This document shows, piece by piece, positions 24,691-32,403 of a DNA stretch of 64,000 nt. The first letter of the stretch is position 1; each line of letters opens with the position of its first letter. A program made the position numbers and the translations under genes. The stretch is from JBFLVT01 sp036804525 (GTDB lineage Bacteria > Bacillota > Desulfotomaculia > Desulfotomaculales > JASEER01): positions 26,970 to 90,969 of the forward strand of contig DAIRSE010000006.1 in the NCBI GenBank assembly GCA_036804525.1, in the 5' to 3' direction. The notes beneath the pieces are model-generated. The model had not been told where the DNA came from and did not search any database. It saw only the letters and a program-made list of their open reading frames with translations.

Positions 24691-25727
24691 ACGTTGTCAC
24701 CCCGCAGAAAGCCTGATAAGACTTCGAGCAGCCGATCGTTCTCATCGGGCCTGCGTAGCCCCATGCGGAAGTACCGTAGCGAAAGCCCGGCGAAAGTAGA
24801 GGCATCCCGCACCGCCATCCCGTGCTGCAGCAGGCGGGTGTTCAGAGCTCGGACGCTAAAACCGCCGGGCAGCTCGCAGAGCAAAAAGTTCGCCTCGCCG
24901 TGAAAAACGCGAAGCCCCAGCCTCTCCAGCGCCGCTGTTACCCGTACCCGCTCCGCCGCTACAAAATCCCTGGTTTTCTTAGCGTAAGCCTTCTCGGCGA
25001 GCAGCCGGCCGACGAGGTGCTCGCCCAGCCCGTTAACGCTCCAGGGATCCTTCGCTGCCAGAAGCCGCTGCACCAGGTCCTTTGTCCCGACAAGGTAACC
25101 GAGTCGCAGCCCGGGTACCGCGTAAAACTTAGTCAGCGAGCATACCGCCGTCACCCCCGGCACGGGCGGCAGGGCCGGGGAACCGCCCCTTGCGGGATCC
25201 GCGAAAGCCAGAAACGACTCGTCAAAAACCCAGTGCACCCCGGGACGGGTCTTGCGCAAACGCTCAAGCGCGTCACGCGACGGAAATTGCCCGGTGGGAT
25301 TGTTCGGGTAACCGACGAAGACCATATCGCCGGGCTCAGGCCGGAAAGCCTGCCACCAGGGTTCAAAACGGCCGCCCACAACCCTCGAGGGCACCGCCGC
25401 TACCGGAATGCCGCAGGCCTCGGCGGCGCCGCGGTATTCCGAATAGCACGGTTCTATAACCCAGACCCGTCTCGGCCGCAGGGCGCGTACCAGGAGACTG
25501 ATCAGCTCTGTCGCACCGTTCCCCACCAATACCTCACCCGGATCAAGGCTGAGAAACAGCGCCAGCGAACGGCGCGCGGCACCTGCATCAGGTGAGGGGT
25601 AACGGGTGATCAGAGGAAGCGCCTCCCGCAACAATTCAGCGACACAGTCCGGGGGTCCGAGCGGATTGAGACTCACGCTGAAATCGACCGTCACCCCGGT
25701 AATGGCACCACCGTGATCCCACTTCAT
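24687..25727 (-). CDS. cobD: L-threonine-O-3-phosphate decarboxylase
   Basis: A 346-residue PLP enzyme of the histidinol-phosphate aminotransferase fold that makes (R)-1-amino-2-propanol O-2-phosphate for the nucleotide loop. It has DFSVSLNPLGPP, RYPSPDAGAARRSLA, GNGATELISLL, GYPNNPTGQ, the DESFLAF segment and the PLP lysine in CSLTKFYAVPGLRLGY. The ATG at 25727 overlaps the cbiA stop by four bases; a longer upstream reading has no basis. Context separates it from HisC: it lies inside the cobalamin operon, next to cbiP and cbiB. Confidence 0.94.
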   Translation of the reverse strand: MKWDHGGAITGVTVDFSVSLNPLGPPDCVAELLREALPLITRYPSPDAGAARRSLALFLSLDPGEVLVGNGATELISLLVRALRPRRVWVIEPCYSEYRGAAEACGIPVAAVPSRVVGGRFEPWWQAFRPEPGDMVFVGYPNNPTGQFPSRDALERLRKTRPGVHWVFDESFLAFADPARGGSPALPPVPGVTAVCSLTKFYAVPGLRLGYLVGTKDLVQRLLAAKDPWSVNGLGEHLVGRLLAEKAYAKKTRDFVAAERVRVTAALERLGLRVFHGEANFLLCELPGGFSVRALNTRLLQHGMAVRDASTFAGLSLRYFRMGLRRPDENDRLLEVLSGFLRGDNV

Positions 25728-27091
25728 TGCATCATCCCCAAAAGACGCCGCAGCACGTGAGGAGCCGAAGCAAAGTGCAGGTGCAGGTACGACCCGAAAA
25801 CGGACCCGGCCTGCCAACCATCTCTGCGGACTTCAACCCCGCAAACCCGGTACAAAGCCAGGCAGGCTCGGTTGCCGGGCGCCGGGTGGGCTTGGGAGTA
25901 ATGGAAAACATGCCCCCGGACCTCTTCGCCGGCCCTTAGAATCAAGTTGTCAAACAGGGCCCGGGCCACCACGTAACCGAGAGAAAGCCGCCGGCCGGTC
26001 ATGCTGAAGCGTACCGGGAGCAGGCCGGTCATCGGGTGATAACGCCCATCCAGGTCGGTTACCCCCTCACCCAGGTAAATTAAGCCGCCGCACTCGCCGT
26101 AGATCCGCCCTCCGGCCGCCGCGTAGGATCTGACGGAGGCCAGCATCACCCGGTTGGCCGCCAGCGCCCCGGCGTACAGTTCCGGGTAACCTCCGCCGAA
26201 ATACAGCAGGGTACAGTCTGCCGGCAGGCGGTCGTCGCGCAGAGGGCTGAAGAAAACCGGCTCCGCACCGTAGTGGCGAAGGATGTCCAGGTTATCGGCG
26301 TAAAGAAAGCTGAAGGCTTCGTCGCGGGCGACCCCCACCCGTACCGTCGGTGCGGAAGCATCTCCCGCAAAGACGCAAGGGTTTGCCCGGGGCACGGCCG
26401 GAGCCGTCCCGGCGAGCCGCTGCAAGGCGGCCAGGTCCACATGCTGCTCGACCGCGTCCGCCAGCCGGTCGTACACCGTCTCCCAGTCGCCCTCCGCTCC
26501 CGTAAAAAGCCCGAGGTGCCGTTCCGGGATGGCGAGCTCTTCTTCCCGGGGGATAACCCCGAGGACGGGTATCCGGCAATAGCGCGCAACGGCATCAGTG
26601 ACCAGGGCGGCGTGCCGCGCCGACCCGGCGCGGTTGAGGATGACCCCCGCGATGTTCACCTCGGTGTCAAAGGCCTGAAAGCCCAGGACAACGGCAGCCG
26701 CGCTGACTCCCTGCCGTGAGATGTCCACAATCAGGACGACCGGCGCCCGCAGCACCTTGGCCAGCTCGGCGCTGGAGGCCCGCGTCGTACCGTCCCCCAG
26801 CCCGTCGTACAGGCCCATTACCCCTTCCAGGACCGCGATGTCCGCTCCCGCGACAGCCCGCTGGTACAGCTCACGTGAAGCCCGGTCACCGATGAGCCAG
26901 GTGTCCAGGTTCCTCGACACGCGTCCGGCGGCCCTGGTATGGTGGCCCGGATCGATGTAGTCGGGCCCGGCCTTGAAGGGCTGTACGGCTAACCCCAGCC
27001 GCTTCAGGGCACGCAGCAGCCCCAGGACCAGGGTCGTCTTTCCCTGCCCGCTCGAAGGCGCGGCTACGAGTAGACGCGGCACATTAATCAT
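25724..27091 (-). CDS. cbiA: Cobyrinic acid a,c-diamide synthase
   Basis: A 455-residue ATP- and glutamine-dependent amidotransferase acting on side chains a and c of cobyrinic acid. It has a P-loop in APSSGQGKTTL, PFKAGPDYIDPGHH, EGVMGLYDG, and a C-terminal GATase domain with the nucleophile Cys in YGECGGLIYL and His in FGSYLHLHF. The start overlaps the cbiH stop by eight bases. In anaerobic pathways this enzyme acts on cobalt-containing cobyrinic acid. Confidence 0.96.
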   Translation of the reverse strand: MINVPRLLVAAPSSGQGKTTLVLGLLRALKRLGLAVQPFKAGPDYIDPGHHTRAAGRVSRNLDTWLIGDRASRELYQRAVAGADIAVLEGVMGLYDGLGDGTTRASSAELAKVLRAPVVLIVDISRQGVSAAAVVLGFQAFDTEVNIAGVILNRAGSARHAALVTDAVARYCRIPVLGVIPREEELAIPERHLGLFTGAEGDWETVYDRLADAVEQHVDLAALQRLAGTAPAVPRANPCVFAGDASAPTVRVGVARDEAFSFLYADNLDILRHYGAEPVFFSPLRDDRLPADCTLLYFGGGYPELYAGALAANRVMLASVRSYAAAGGRIYGECGGLIYLGEGVTDLDGRYHPMTGLLPVRFSMTGRRLSLGYVVARALFDNLILRAGEEVRGHVFHYSQAHPAPGNRACLALYRVCGVEVRRDGWQAGSVFGSYLHLHFASAPHVLRRLLGMMQ

Positions 27092-27821
27092 CGCGGTCTC
27101 CCCTGTCGAAGTAACCGCGGGGTGTAATCATAAACCCCCGCCAGATAAAAGTCCGCGTGTTGCCGACAATAAGCAACGTCAACATGTCGGCGTCGTCCGG
27201 GCTCAGTTCGGCCAGTGTGACGACGCGCCTCTCCTGCCCATCCCGGAAGGCGTTGCGGACGATACCCACCGGCGTTCCGGGCGGGCGCGTTTCCCGCAGG
27301 ATGTCGAGGGCCGCTGCAAACGGCTCAACGCGCGTCCGCGAACGGACGTTGTACAGGGCAAGGACAAAATCAGCCTGGACGGCCGCTCGAACCCTCCTTT
27401 TGATAAGGTCAATGGGGGTGAGGAGATCGGAGAGAGAAACTACCGCATGGTCGTGGGCCAGCGGCGCCCCCAGCAGCGCCGCTGCGGCAAGGCCGGCCGT
27501 TACGCCCGGGACGACCCTGAAGGGCAGCGCCAGATCGCGGCGGGCCAACTCCTCGAGGACCAGAGCGGCCAGCCCGTACACACCGGCGTCACCGCTCGAA
27601 ACCAGGCATACCCGGCGGCCGGAACAGGCGGCGGCGATGGCCGCCCGTACCCGCTCGACCTCCCGGCGCATCCCGCTGGCGATGATTTCTTTCCCATCCA
27701 GGCGCTCCCGGATAAGGTCGAGGTAAAGAGGGTAGCCCGCCACCACCTCGGCTTCCGACAGGGCATCTCGGGCTGCAGGGGTCAGGTGCTCGGCGTTCCC
27801 CGGCCCGATCCCGGCGACCAC
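27084..27821 (-). CDS. cbiH: Cobalt-precorrin-3 C17-methyltransferase
   Basis: A 245-residue SAM-dependent uroporphyrin-III-type methyltransferase that methylates C17 and contracts the ring. It has VVAGIGPGNAEHLTP, the SSGDAGVYGLA loop, VVPGVTAGLAAAALLGAPLAHD and LYNVRSR, the signature of CbiH/CobJ. An upstream in-frame reading overlaps cbiG and is poor in family signal; the GTG at 27821 has GAGG seven bases upstream and starts exactly at the conserved VVAGIGPG, so it is chosen. That leaves a 40-base overlap with the end of cbiG. Confidence 0.93.
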   Translation of the reverse strand: MVAGIGPGNAEHLTPAARDALSEAEVVAGYPLYLDLIRERLDGKEIIASGMRREVERVRAAIAAACSGRRVCLVSSGDAGVYGLAALVLEELARRDLALPFRVVPGVTAGLAAAALLGAPLAHDHAVVSLSDLLTPIDLIKRRVRAAVQADFVLALYNVRSRTRVEPFAAALDILRETRPPGTPVGIVRNAFRDGQERRVVTLAELSPDDADMLTLLIVGNTRTFIWRGFMITPRGYFDRGDRDD

Positions 27822-28621
27822 AAGCGATCCTCGGCCAGGGCAACAGTCACCTGATCCGCCACCAGGCGCGGGAGGATAATTCGGCCGTTGCGGGAGGCCA
27901 GAAAGGCGCATGGTTCAGCAACCCCTCCTACGTCAAAATACTTACGGGCGCAGCGCGACTCGCCAAACAGCCTGTCGACGCTCCGGATGACGTCCCGGCT
28001 GAACACCCGCAGCCCCACGCCCAGGGCGGCGCAAACCTCAAGGATGCCCGGTTCGTCGGCCTTAAAATCGGCGGTGGCCGCAACCCGGAGCTCTTGCTTC
28101 GTCCGTCCCGCCAAGGCGAAACCCTTCTCTACCGCCGCCATGATCGCCGCCGCGCCGACGCCTCGCCGGCAGCCGAGCCCGACGACAAGCGTCCGGTGGA
28201 CTTCACCGCCGGTGGTGACCACCGGTTCGGCGCCCACCACGGCCGCCACCCGGTAAGCCAGCCCGTTGGCACCACCCTCATGCCCGGCGAGCAGGCTGAT
28301 CGCGTAGCGCGCTGCGGTATCCAGAACCACCACCGGGGGGTCGCGCCGCTTGTCTGCGGGGAGGCCTGACAAGAGGCGCACGGCGATCCCTACCGCCATG
28401 ACCAGCACCAGCCCGCAGCCTTCCCGAAACAATCGCCTGACCGCGTCGCCGGTCGAACCCTCGTATCCCACAACGGTTGCGTGGCACAGCGGTGCTGGAT
28501 AAATAGCTAACAACCGGACGGGAACGTACAGGAAAGCCCCGAGGGTCCCAGCCACCGCCGCGCCGGGGCCGAACCCCGCCTCATTGATCACGACTACCGC
28601 CAGTGGCCGGTCACCCTTCAC
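27782..28621 (-). CDS. cbiG: Cobalt-precorrin-5A hydrolase (two-domain form)
   Basis: A 279-residue CbiG, which opens the delta-lactone of cobalt-precorrin-5A and releases the C2 unit as acetaldehyde. The N-terminal domain is clear (VLVMAVGIAVRLLSGL, then VVVLDTAARYAISLLAGHEGGAN), and so is the C-terminal domain (GLGCRRGVGAAAIMAAVE, ATADFKADEPGILEV, CAALGVGLRVFSRD). The middle domain, present in most CbiG of about 350 residues, appears to be missing: after PVVTTGG the C-terminal domain begins almost at once. The start overlaps the cbiF stop by 11 bases. Confidence 0.9.
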   Translation of the reverse strand: MKGDRPLAVVVINEAGFGPGAAVAGTLGAFLYVPVRLLAIYPAPLCHATVVGYEGSTGDAVRRLFREGCGLVLVMAVGIAVRLLSGLPADKRRDPPVVVLDTAARYAISLLAGHEGGANGLAYRVAAVVGAEPVVTTGGEVHRTLVVGLGCRRGVGAAAIMAAVEKGFALAGRTKQELRVAATADFKADEPGILEVCAALGVGLRVFSRDVIRSVDRLFGESRCARKYFDVGGVAEPCAFLASRNGRIILPRLVADQVTVALAEDRLWSPGSGRGTPST

Positions 28622-29354
28622 CTCGCAGACGCCCCTTCGAGTAAAGATAGCTCGTCCCGCCGTCCTGCTCCAGGAAAAACCCGACCAAGATCAGGACGTG
28701 GCGCTCCACCCCCGACTCCCGGACGGTTGCGGCCAGGTCTGCCAGACGGCATCGGATCACCCGCTGATCGGGCCAAGTAGCCCGGTAAACCACGGCGGCC
28801 GGGCAGTCGGCGCCGTAGGCGGGGAGCAGGTCGGCCTGCACCCCGTCCGCCTCGGCCGCACTCAGATAGAGCGCCAGGCTGGCCCGGGCCGCCGCCAACC
28901 GCGGCAGGCTTTCGCTCTCCGGTACCGGCGTCCGCCCTGCCCGGCGCGTCAGGATCAGGGTCTGCGAGCCGCCGGGGAGGGTGTATTCCTTCCCCAGCAA
29001 GGCTGCCGCCGCAAAGCAGGCGCTGACCCCCGGGACGACCTCGTAGGAAATGCCCAGCCGCTCCAGGGCACGCACCTGTTCGGCAAGGGCCCCGTAAAGC
29101 GAAGGATCTCCGGTGTGCAGCCGGGCGACGTCCCGCCCCGCAGCCGCGGCTTCGGTGATAATCGCCAGCTGCGCCTCCAGGTCGAGCCGGCTGGCGTCGT
29201 GCCTCTCCGCGTCGGCCCGCGCCCAGCGCAGGATTTCCGGATTGACCAGGCTGCCCGCGTAAATGACCACCGGGCAGTGCTCCAGAAGACGCTTGCCCCG
29301 CACCGTGATCAGTTCAGGATCCCCAGGCCCGGCACCGATGAAATAAACGGTCAA
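28611..29354 (-). CDS. cbiF: Cobalt-precorrin-4 C11-methyltransferase
   Basis: A 247-residue SAM methyltransferase of the CbiF/CobM group. It has VYFIGAGPGDPELITVRG at the N-terminus, YAGSLVNPEIL, the RLHTGDPSLYGALAEQ loop, EVVPGVSACFAAAALLG and the RAGRTPVPE segment, all typical of C11-methylases. The ATG overlaps the cbiL stop by four bases. Its product is the substrate of CbiG, the next gene. Confidence 0.95.
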   Translation of the reverse strand: MTVYFIGAGPGDPELITVRGKRLLEHCPVVIYAGSLVNPEILRWARADAERHDASRLDLEAQLAIITEAAAAGRDVARLHTGDPSLYGALAEQVRALERLGISYEVVPGVSACFAAAALLGKEYTLPGGSQTLILTRRAGRTPVPESESLPRLAAARASLALYLSAAEADGVQADLLPAYGADCPAAVVYRATWPDQRVIRCRLADLAATVRESGVERHVLILVGFFLEQDGGTSYLYSKGRLRGEG

Positions 29355-30082
29355 GACGTACGCCCCCCTTTTTTGCGCACCAGGATCACCGACAGGTAGC
29401 CGTGCTCGCCCTCCGGCAGGGATTGCAGGTCCGACGTAAGATACTCCTCCGGCTGGGAAACGTGGCTGGCGAAGACGGCGTGCCTGTCCAGGCCCATTTC
29501 GCGCAGCAGGTTGATCACGGCGGGCAGCTGCTTGGCCACCTTCATCAGGACCACCGTCTCGAATTCTTCCAGGGCTTGCCGCACGGGCGACAGGTCGCCG
29601 CGGGGCACCGGCACCACCGCGATCCGCTCATCCTTTTCACCCAGGGGGAAGTTGGCGGCTGACGCGGCGGCGGCAAAACTGGTGATGCCCGGAACCGAGC
29701 GGATCAGCTCCGGTGCAAGCCTCTGCCTGAGTTCCCGCAGGACGTAGCAGTAGGTGCTGTAGGTAAGGCAGTCCCCCAGCGTCAGGAAGACCACCTTCTC
29801 CCCCCGCCGGACCCGGCCGGCGATTTCCTCGGCCGCCGCCGCCCAGTAAGGGATCAGTTCCCGCTCGTCACGGCGCATAGGGAACTCGAATTCAAGCACG
29901 GGTTTTTGACCTATGAACGGGCGGGCGATTTCCAGGGCCAGGCTTTCTCCGGCCAGGCTCGATTTCGGAACAACCACGCAGTCTGCTTCCTCAATCAAGC
30001 GCCGTGCCTTTAGAGACATTAACTCCGGGTCGCCGGGTCCCAGACCGATCCCCCAGAATGATCCCTGCGTTTCGCCTTTCAC
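29351..30082 (-). CDS. cbiL: Cobalt-precorrin-2 C20-methyltransferase
   Basis: A 243-residue SAM methyltransferase of the CbiL/CobI group. It opens with FWGIGLGPGDPELMSLKA, then VVPKSS, TLGDCLTYSTYCYVL and SVPGITSFAAAASAANFPL, matching the C20-methylase motifs. It is the first ring methylation after cobalt insertion by CbiX. The start overlaps the cbiE stop by four bases. Confidence 0.95.
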   Translation of the reverse strand: MKGETQGSFWGIGLGPGDPELMSLKARRLIEEADCVVVPKSSLAGESLALEIARPFIGQKPVLEFEFPMRRDERELIPYWAAAAEEIAGRVRRGEKVVFLTLGDCLTYSTYCYVLRELRQRLAPELIRSVPGITSFAAAASAANFPLGEKDERIAVVPVPRGDLSPVRQALEEFETVVLMKVAKQLPAVINLLREMGLDRHAVFASHVSQPEEYLTSDLQSLPEGEHGYLSVILVRKKGGRTS

Positions 30083-30729
30083 TCTCCCGCCTCCGTCAAA
30101 ATCAACACACTTCGGCCGGGGCCTTCAAACCACTCGGCCAGTTCAGCGACTGTACCGGCCATCATCCCTTCCGTAGGTCGTCCCAGATCCCACAGGACGT
30201 GCACTTTTCGTTCCCTCGCCGTATTCCGAAGTGCGCTAAGGATTTTCCCGGGTGTCCAGGTCGGTGAACAAAGTACGGCGGCGGTAGACACAGCAGCCAG
30301 AGCGCCCAGGACAGGCCGCGCTTCTTCCTTAGAGACACCATGCAAGCTGAAAATCCGGGCGTTTTCCCAGGGAAGACCCAGGCGCGCGAAAGCCAGCTGC
30401 ACCGAACTCACCCCGGGAACAACCTGTACCCTTTCCCGGCCGAGAAGGCGCGTCACCGGGCCGGCCAGGCTGTGCATGCCGGGGTCCCCCGTCACCAAGA
30501 GCACCACGCGGCATTCCTCCATGCGGGATCGGACCAGGGCGGCCACCTCGCGGGCGTCAGCTCCTGTCACTACCCGCTCGGCCCTGGCCTCCGGGAAGAG
30601 GTCGAGCAGGAACCGGGGGCCGCAGAGCACGTCAGCCCCGGCTACAGCCGAAAGGGCCTGCTGCGTCAAATACTCCGCCCCGCCCGGCCCGCAGCCGACA
30701 ATGGTCAATTTCCACCGTTCCGGTTTCAT
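30079..30729 (-). CDS. cbiE: Cobalt-precorrin-7 C5-methyltransferase
   Basis: A 216-residue CbiE domain. It has LTIVGCGPGGAEYLTQQA, ADVLCGPRFLL, LVTGDPGMHSLAGPV, VVPGVSSVQLAFARLGLPW and FSLHG, the family signatures. The partner CbiT (C15-methylation and decarboxylation), often adjacent or fused as CobL, is not present: cbiD is immediately upstream and cbiL immediately downstream. The start overlaps the cbiD stop by four bases. Confidence 0.94.
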   Translation of the reverse strand: MKPERWKLTIVGCGPGGAEYLTQQALSAVAGADVLCGPRFLLDLFPEARAERVVTGADAREVAALVRSRMEECRVVLLVTGDPGMHSLAGPVTRLLGRERVQVVPGVSSVQLAFARLGLPWENARIFSLHGVSKEEARPVLGALAAVSTAAVLCSPTWTPGKILSALRNTARERKVHVLWDLGRPTEGMMAGTVAELAEWFEGPGRSVLILTEAGE

Positions 30730-31826
30730 AACGCCTCCCCCACAATGTTCCCCTGCAGGTCACAGAGGTACACCGCCACGCAAGGCTTCGGGCCCAGCCT
30801 CTCCTGCACCAGAACCTTGATCCTGGCCGCCAGCATCCCGAGCAAACAGCCGTACCCTTCATTAATCAGCGCCCGCTGGATCGCTTCCACCGTCGACAGT
30901 TCCCCCAAACGCCGGATGAGGTCTTCCGGCAAGCCGGCAGCGGCACAGAATTCGATGACGGCGTCGTTGGCCGGCCGAGCGTATTTGGCGTGCGTCTGCC
31001 AGTCCCCGTTCAGGACCTTGGCCAATTTGCCCGGGTGCCCGACGAGGATGATCCGGGCGAAGCCCCGCCGGGACGCTTCGTCCAGCATATATCCCAGGAA
31101 ATCGCTGACCTCCACGATCTGCTCCTCCGCAGGCGCCGGCAGCAAGCGCCGTGCCGCCCGGCGGCCGATATTGCCCGGGACCAGGCAGACCTCACTGTAG
31201 CCGGACGCACGCAGCACATCCAGAAGCGGCGGAAGCGAACACCGCAAGGCGTTAAGGCTGCGCGGCTCGACATAGCCGGTGGTGCCGAGAATCGAGATCC
31301 CGCCGGCAATGCCCAGCCGCGGGTTAAAGGTCAGCCGGGCGACCTCCGTTCCTCCGGGAACAGAAACGGTAACCTTCCAGCCCCCGCCGGGAGCAACGAG
31401 GCCGGCCAGCGCGCCGGCAATCATCGCCCGCGGTACCGGGTTGATCGCGGCCTCGCCCACCGGGACGGGGAGGCCGGATTTGGTGACGCGCCCCACTCCC
31501 TCCCCCCCGTCGATGACGATACCCGGGGCCGCGGCAAATTCGACGCGGGCGTGGATGGCCATCCCGTCGGTCACGTCGGGGTCGTCACCCGCATCCTTAA
31601 TCACGTAACACTCGGCGGCGGACGTGTCGCGGAAGACTGCATGCACCGGGAGGGTCGCGGGTTCACCGCCGGGCAACAAAATGGTAACTGTTTCAGGCAA
31701 ATGACCCTCAAGAAGCCAGAGGGCGGCGCCCCGCGCCGCCGCCGCCGCGCACGTTCCGGTCGTGTAACCGCGCCGCAGGCCGTTCTTGCGGGTGTCCCGC
31801 TTTTGTTCCCCTTTCCCGGCCGTCAT
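30726..31826 (-). CDS. cbiD: Cobalt-precorrin-5B C1-methyltransferase
   Basis: A 366-residue CbiD. It opens with LRRGYTTGTCAAAAARGA, the CbiD signature, followed by KDAGDDPDVTDG, GEGVGRVTKSGLPVPVGEAAINPVPR and ISILGTTGYVEPRSL. It is specific to the anaerobic pathway and methylates C1 after CbiG action. The ATG overlaps the cbiX stop by four bases. Codon use and length are normal. Confidence 0.96.
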   Translation of the reverse strand: MTAGKGEQKRDTRKNGLRRGYTTGTCAAAAARGAALWLLEGHLPETVTILLPGGEPATLPVHAVFRDTSAAECYVIKDAGDDPDVTDGMAIHARVEFAAAPGIVIDGGEGVGRVTKSGLPVPVGEAAINPVPRAMIAGALAGLVAPGGGWKVTVSVPGGTEVARLTFNPRLGIAGGISILGTTGYVEPRSLNALRCSLPPLLDVLRASGYSEVCLVPGNIGRRAARRLLPAPAEEQIVEVSDFLGYMLDEASRRGFARIILVGHPGKLAKVLNGDWQTHAKYARPANDAVIEFCAAAGLPEDLIRRLGELSTVEAIQRALINEGYGCLLGMLAARIKVLVQERLGPKPCVAVYLCDLQGNIVGEAL

Positions 31827-32311
31827 CGTCGTTCAGTCCCCGGGTCGCAAATACAGACGTCCGGAAGCACTTCCACGAACTCGCCCTGCCCGGGCGGCAC
31901 CGGGTACCGGGAGCGGTCGGGCACCTTGATCTCCCGCACGTCGGGCAGGGTCAGGGACTCCTGCACGCGGCGGGCCAGGATGTCCGCGAAGACCGGGTCG
32001 CAGCCCAGATGACGCCCGCAGACGATCCTTACGCCCGGGTAGTCGGCCGCCAGCTTCTGCAGCTCACTCGGAATGTCGACCAGAATGTGCAGCCCGGTGT
32101 GCAGGAAGTAGGGGATGACGATAATCTCCCTGGCACCGTCAGCGACACAGGCCGCTAAGGTCTCGGACAGGTGCGGTCCCAGACGGGACAGAAAAGAAAC
32201 CCGCACGAGCGGGATCCCGGTCATCTCCCGCAGCATCCCGGCCAGGATCTCCATTTCCCTGGCCGCTTCAGGCACACGGCTCCCGTGCCCCAATAAAATC
32301 AACGCACGCAT
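31823..32311 (-). CDS. cbiX: Sirohydrochlorin cobaltochelatase, short form
   Basis: A 162-residue CbiX of the short type, which inserts Co2+ into sirohydrochlorin and commits it to the anaerobic pathway. It has the metal-binding His in LILLGHGSR (residue ~8), FLSRLGPHL and the second His region VIPYFLHTGLHI (about 75-84). Beyond residue ~120 there is an extra tail of about 40 residues, ending VCICDPGTERR with two Cys, of unknown role. The ATG at 32311 has GAGG eight bases upstream and is preferred to GTG at 32320. Confidence 0.92.
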   Translation of the reverse strand: MRALILLGHGSRVPEAAREMEILAGMLREMTGIPLVRVSFLSRLGPHLSETLAACVADGAREIIVIPYFLHTGLHILVDIPSELQKLAADYPGVRIVCGRHLGCDPVFADILARRVQESLTLPDVREIKVPDRSRYPVPPGQGEFVEVLPDVCICDPGTERR

Positions 32312-32403
32312 CAACAGCACCTCATTGAGTCGTAAGTCGTAAGACGTAAGTAGTAGGAACTTGGCAGGATTCGCCCCCCGAATCCCAATTACTCCGACGG
32401 CCC
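32312..32403 (-). repeat. Palindrome plus GTCGTAA-word repeat in the cobalamin operon
   Basis: The only wide gap in the overlapping biosynthesis block. It holds a tract of GTCGTAA-like words (32325-32345) and, at 32373-32392, the palindrome GGATTCGCC...CGAATCC. A similar palindrome-plus-word element lies at 41850-41960. Confidence 0.45.

Noticed and set aside
23200..24903. Long plus-strand ORFs through the cobalamin genes
   Set aside because: They are open only because of the high GC content; all are antisense to proteins with complete motifs.
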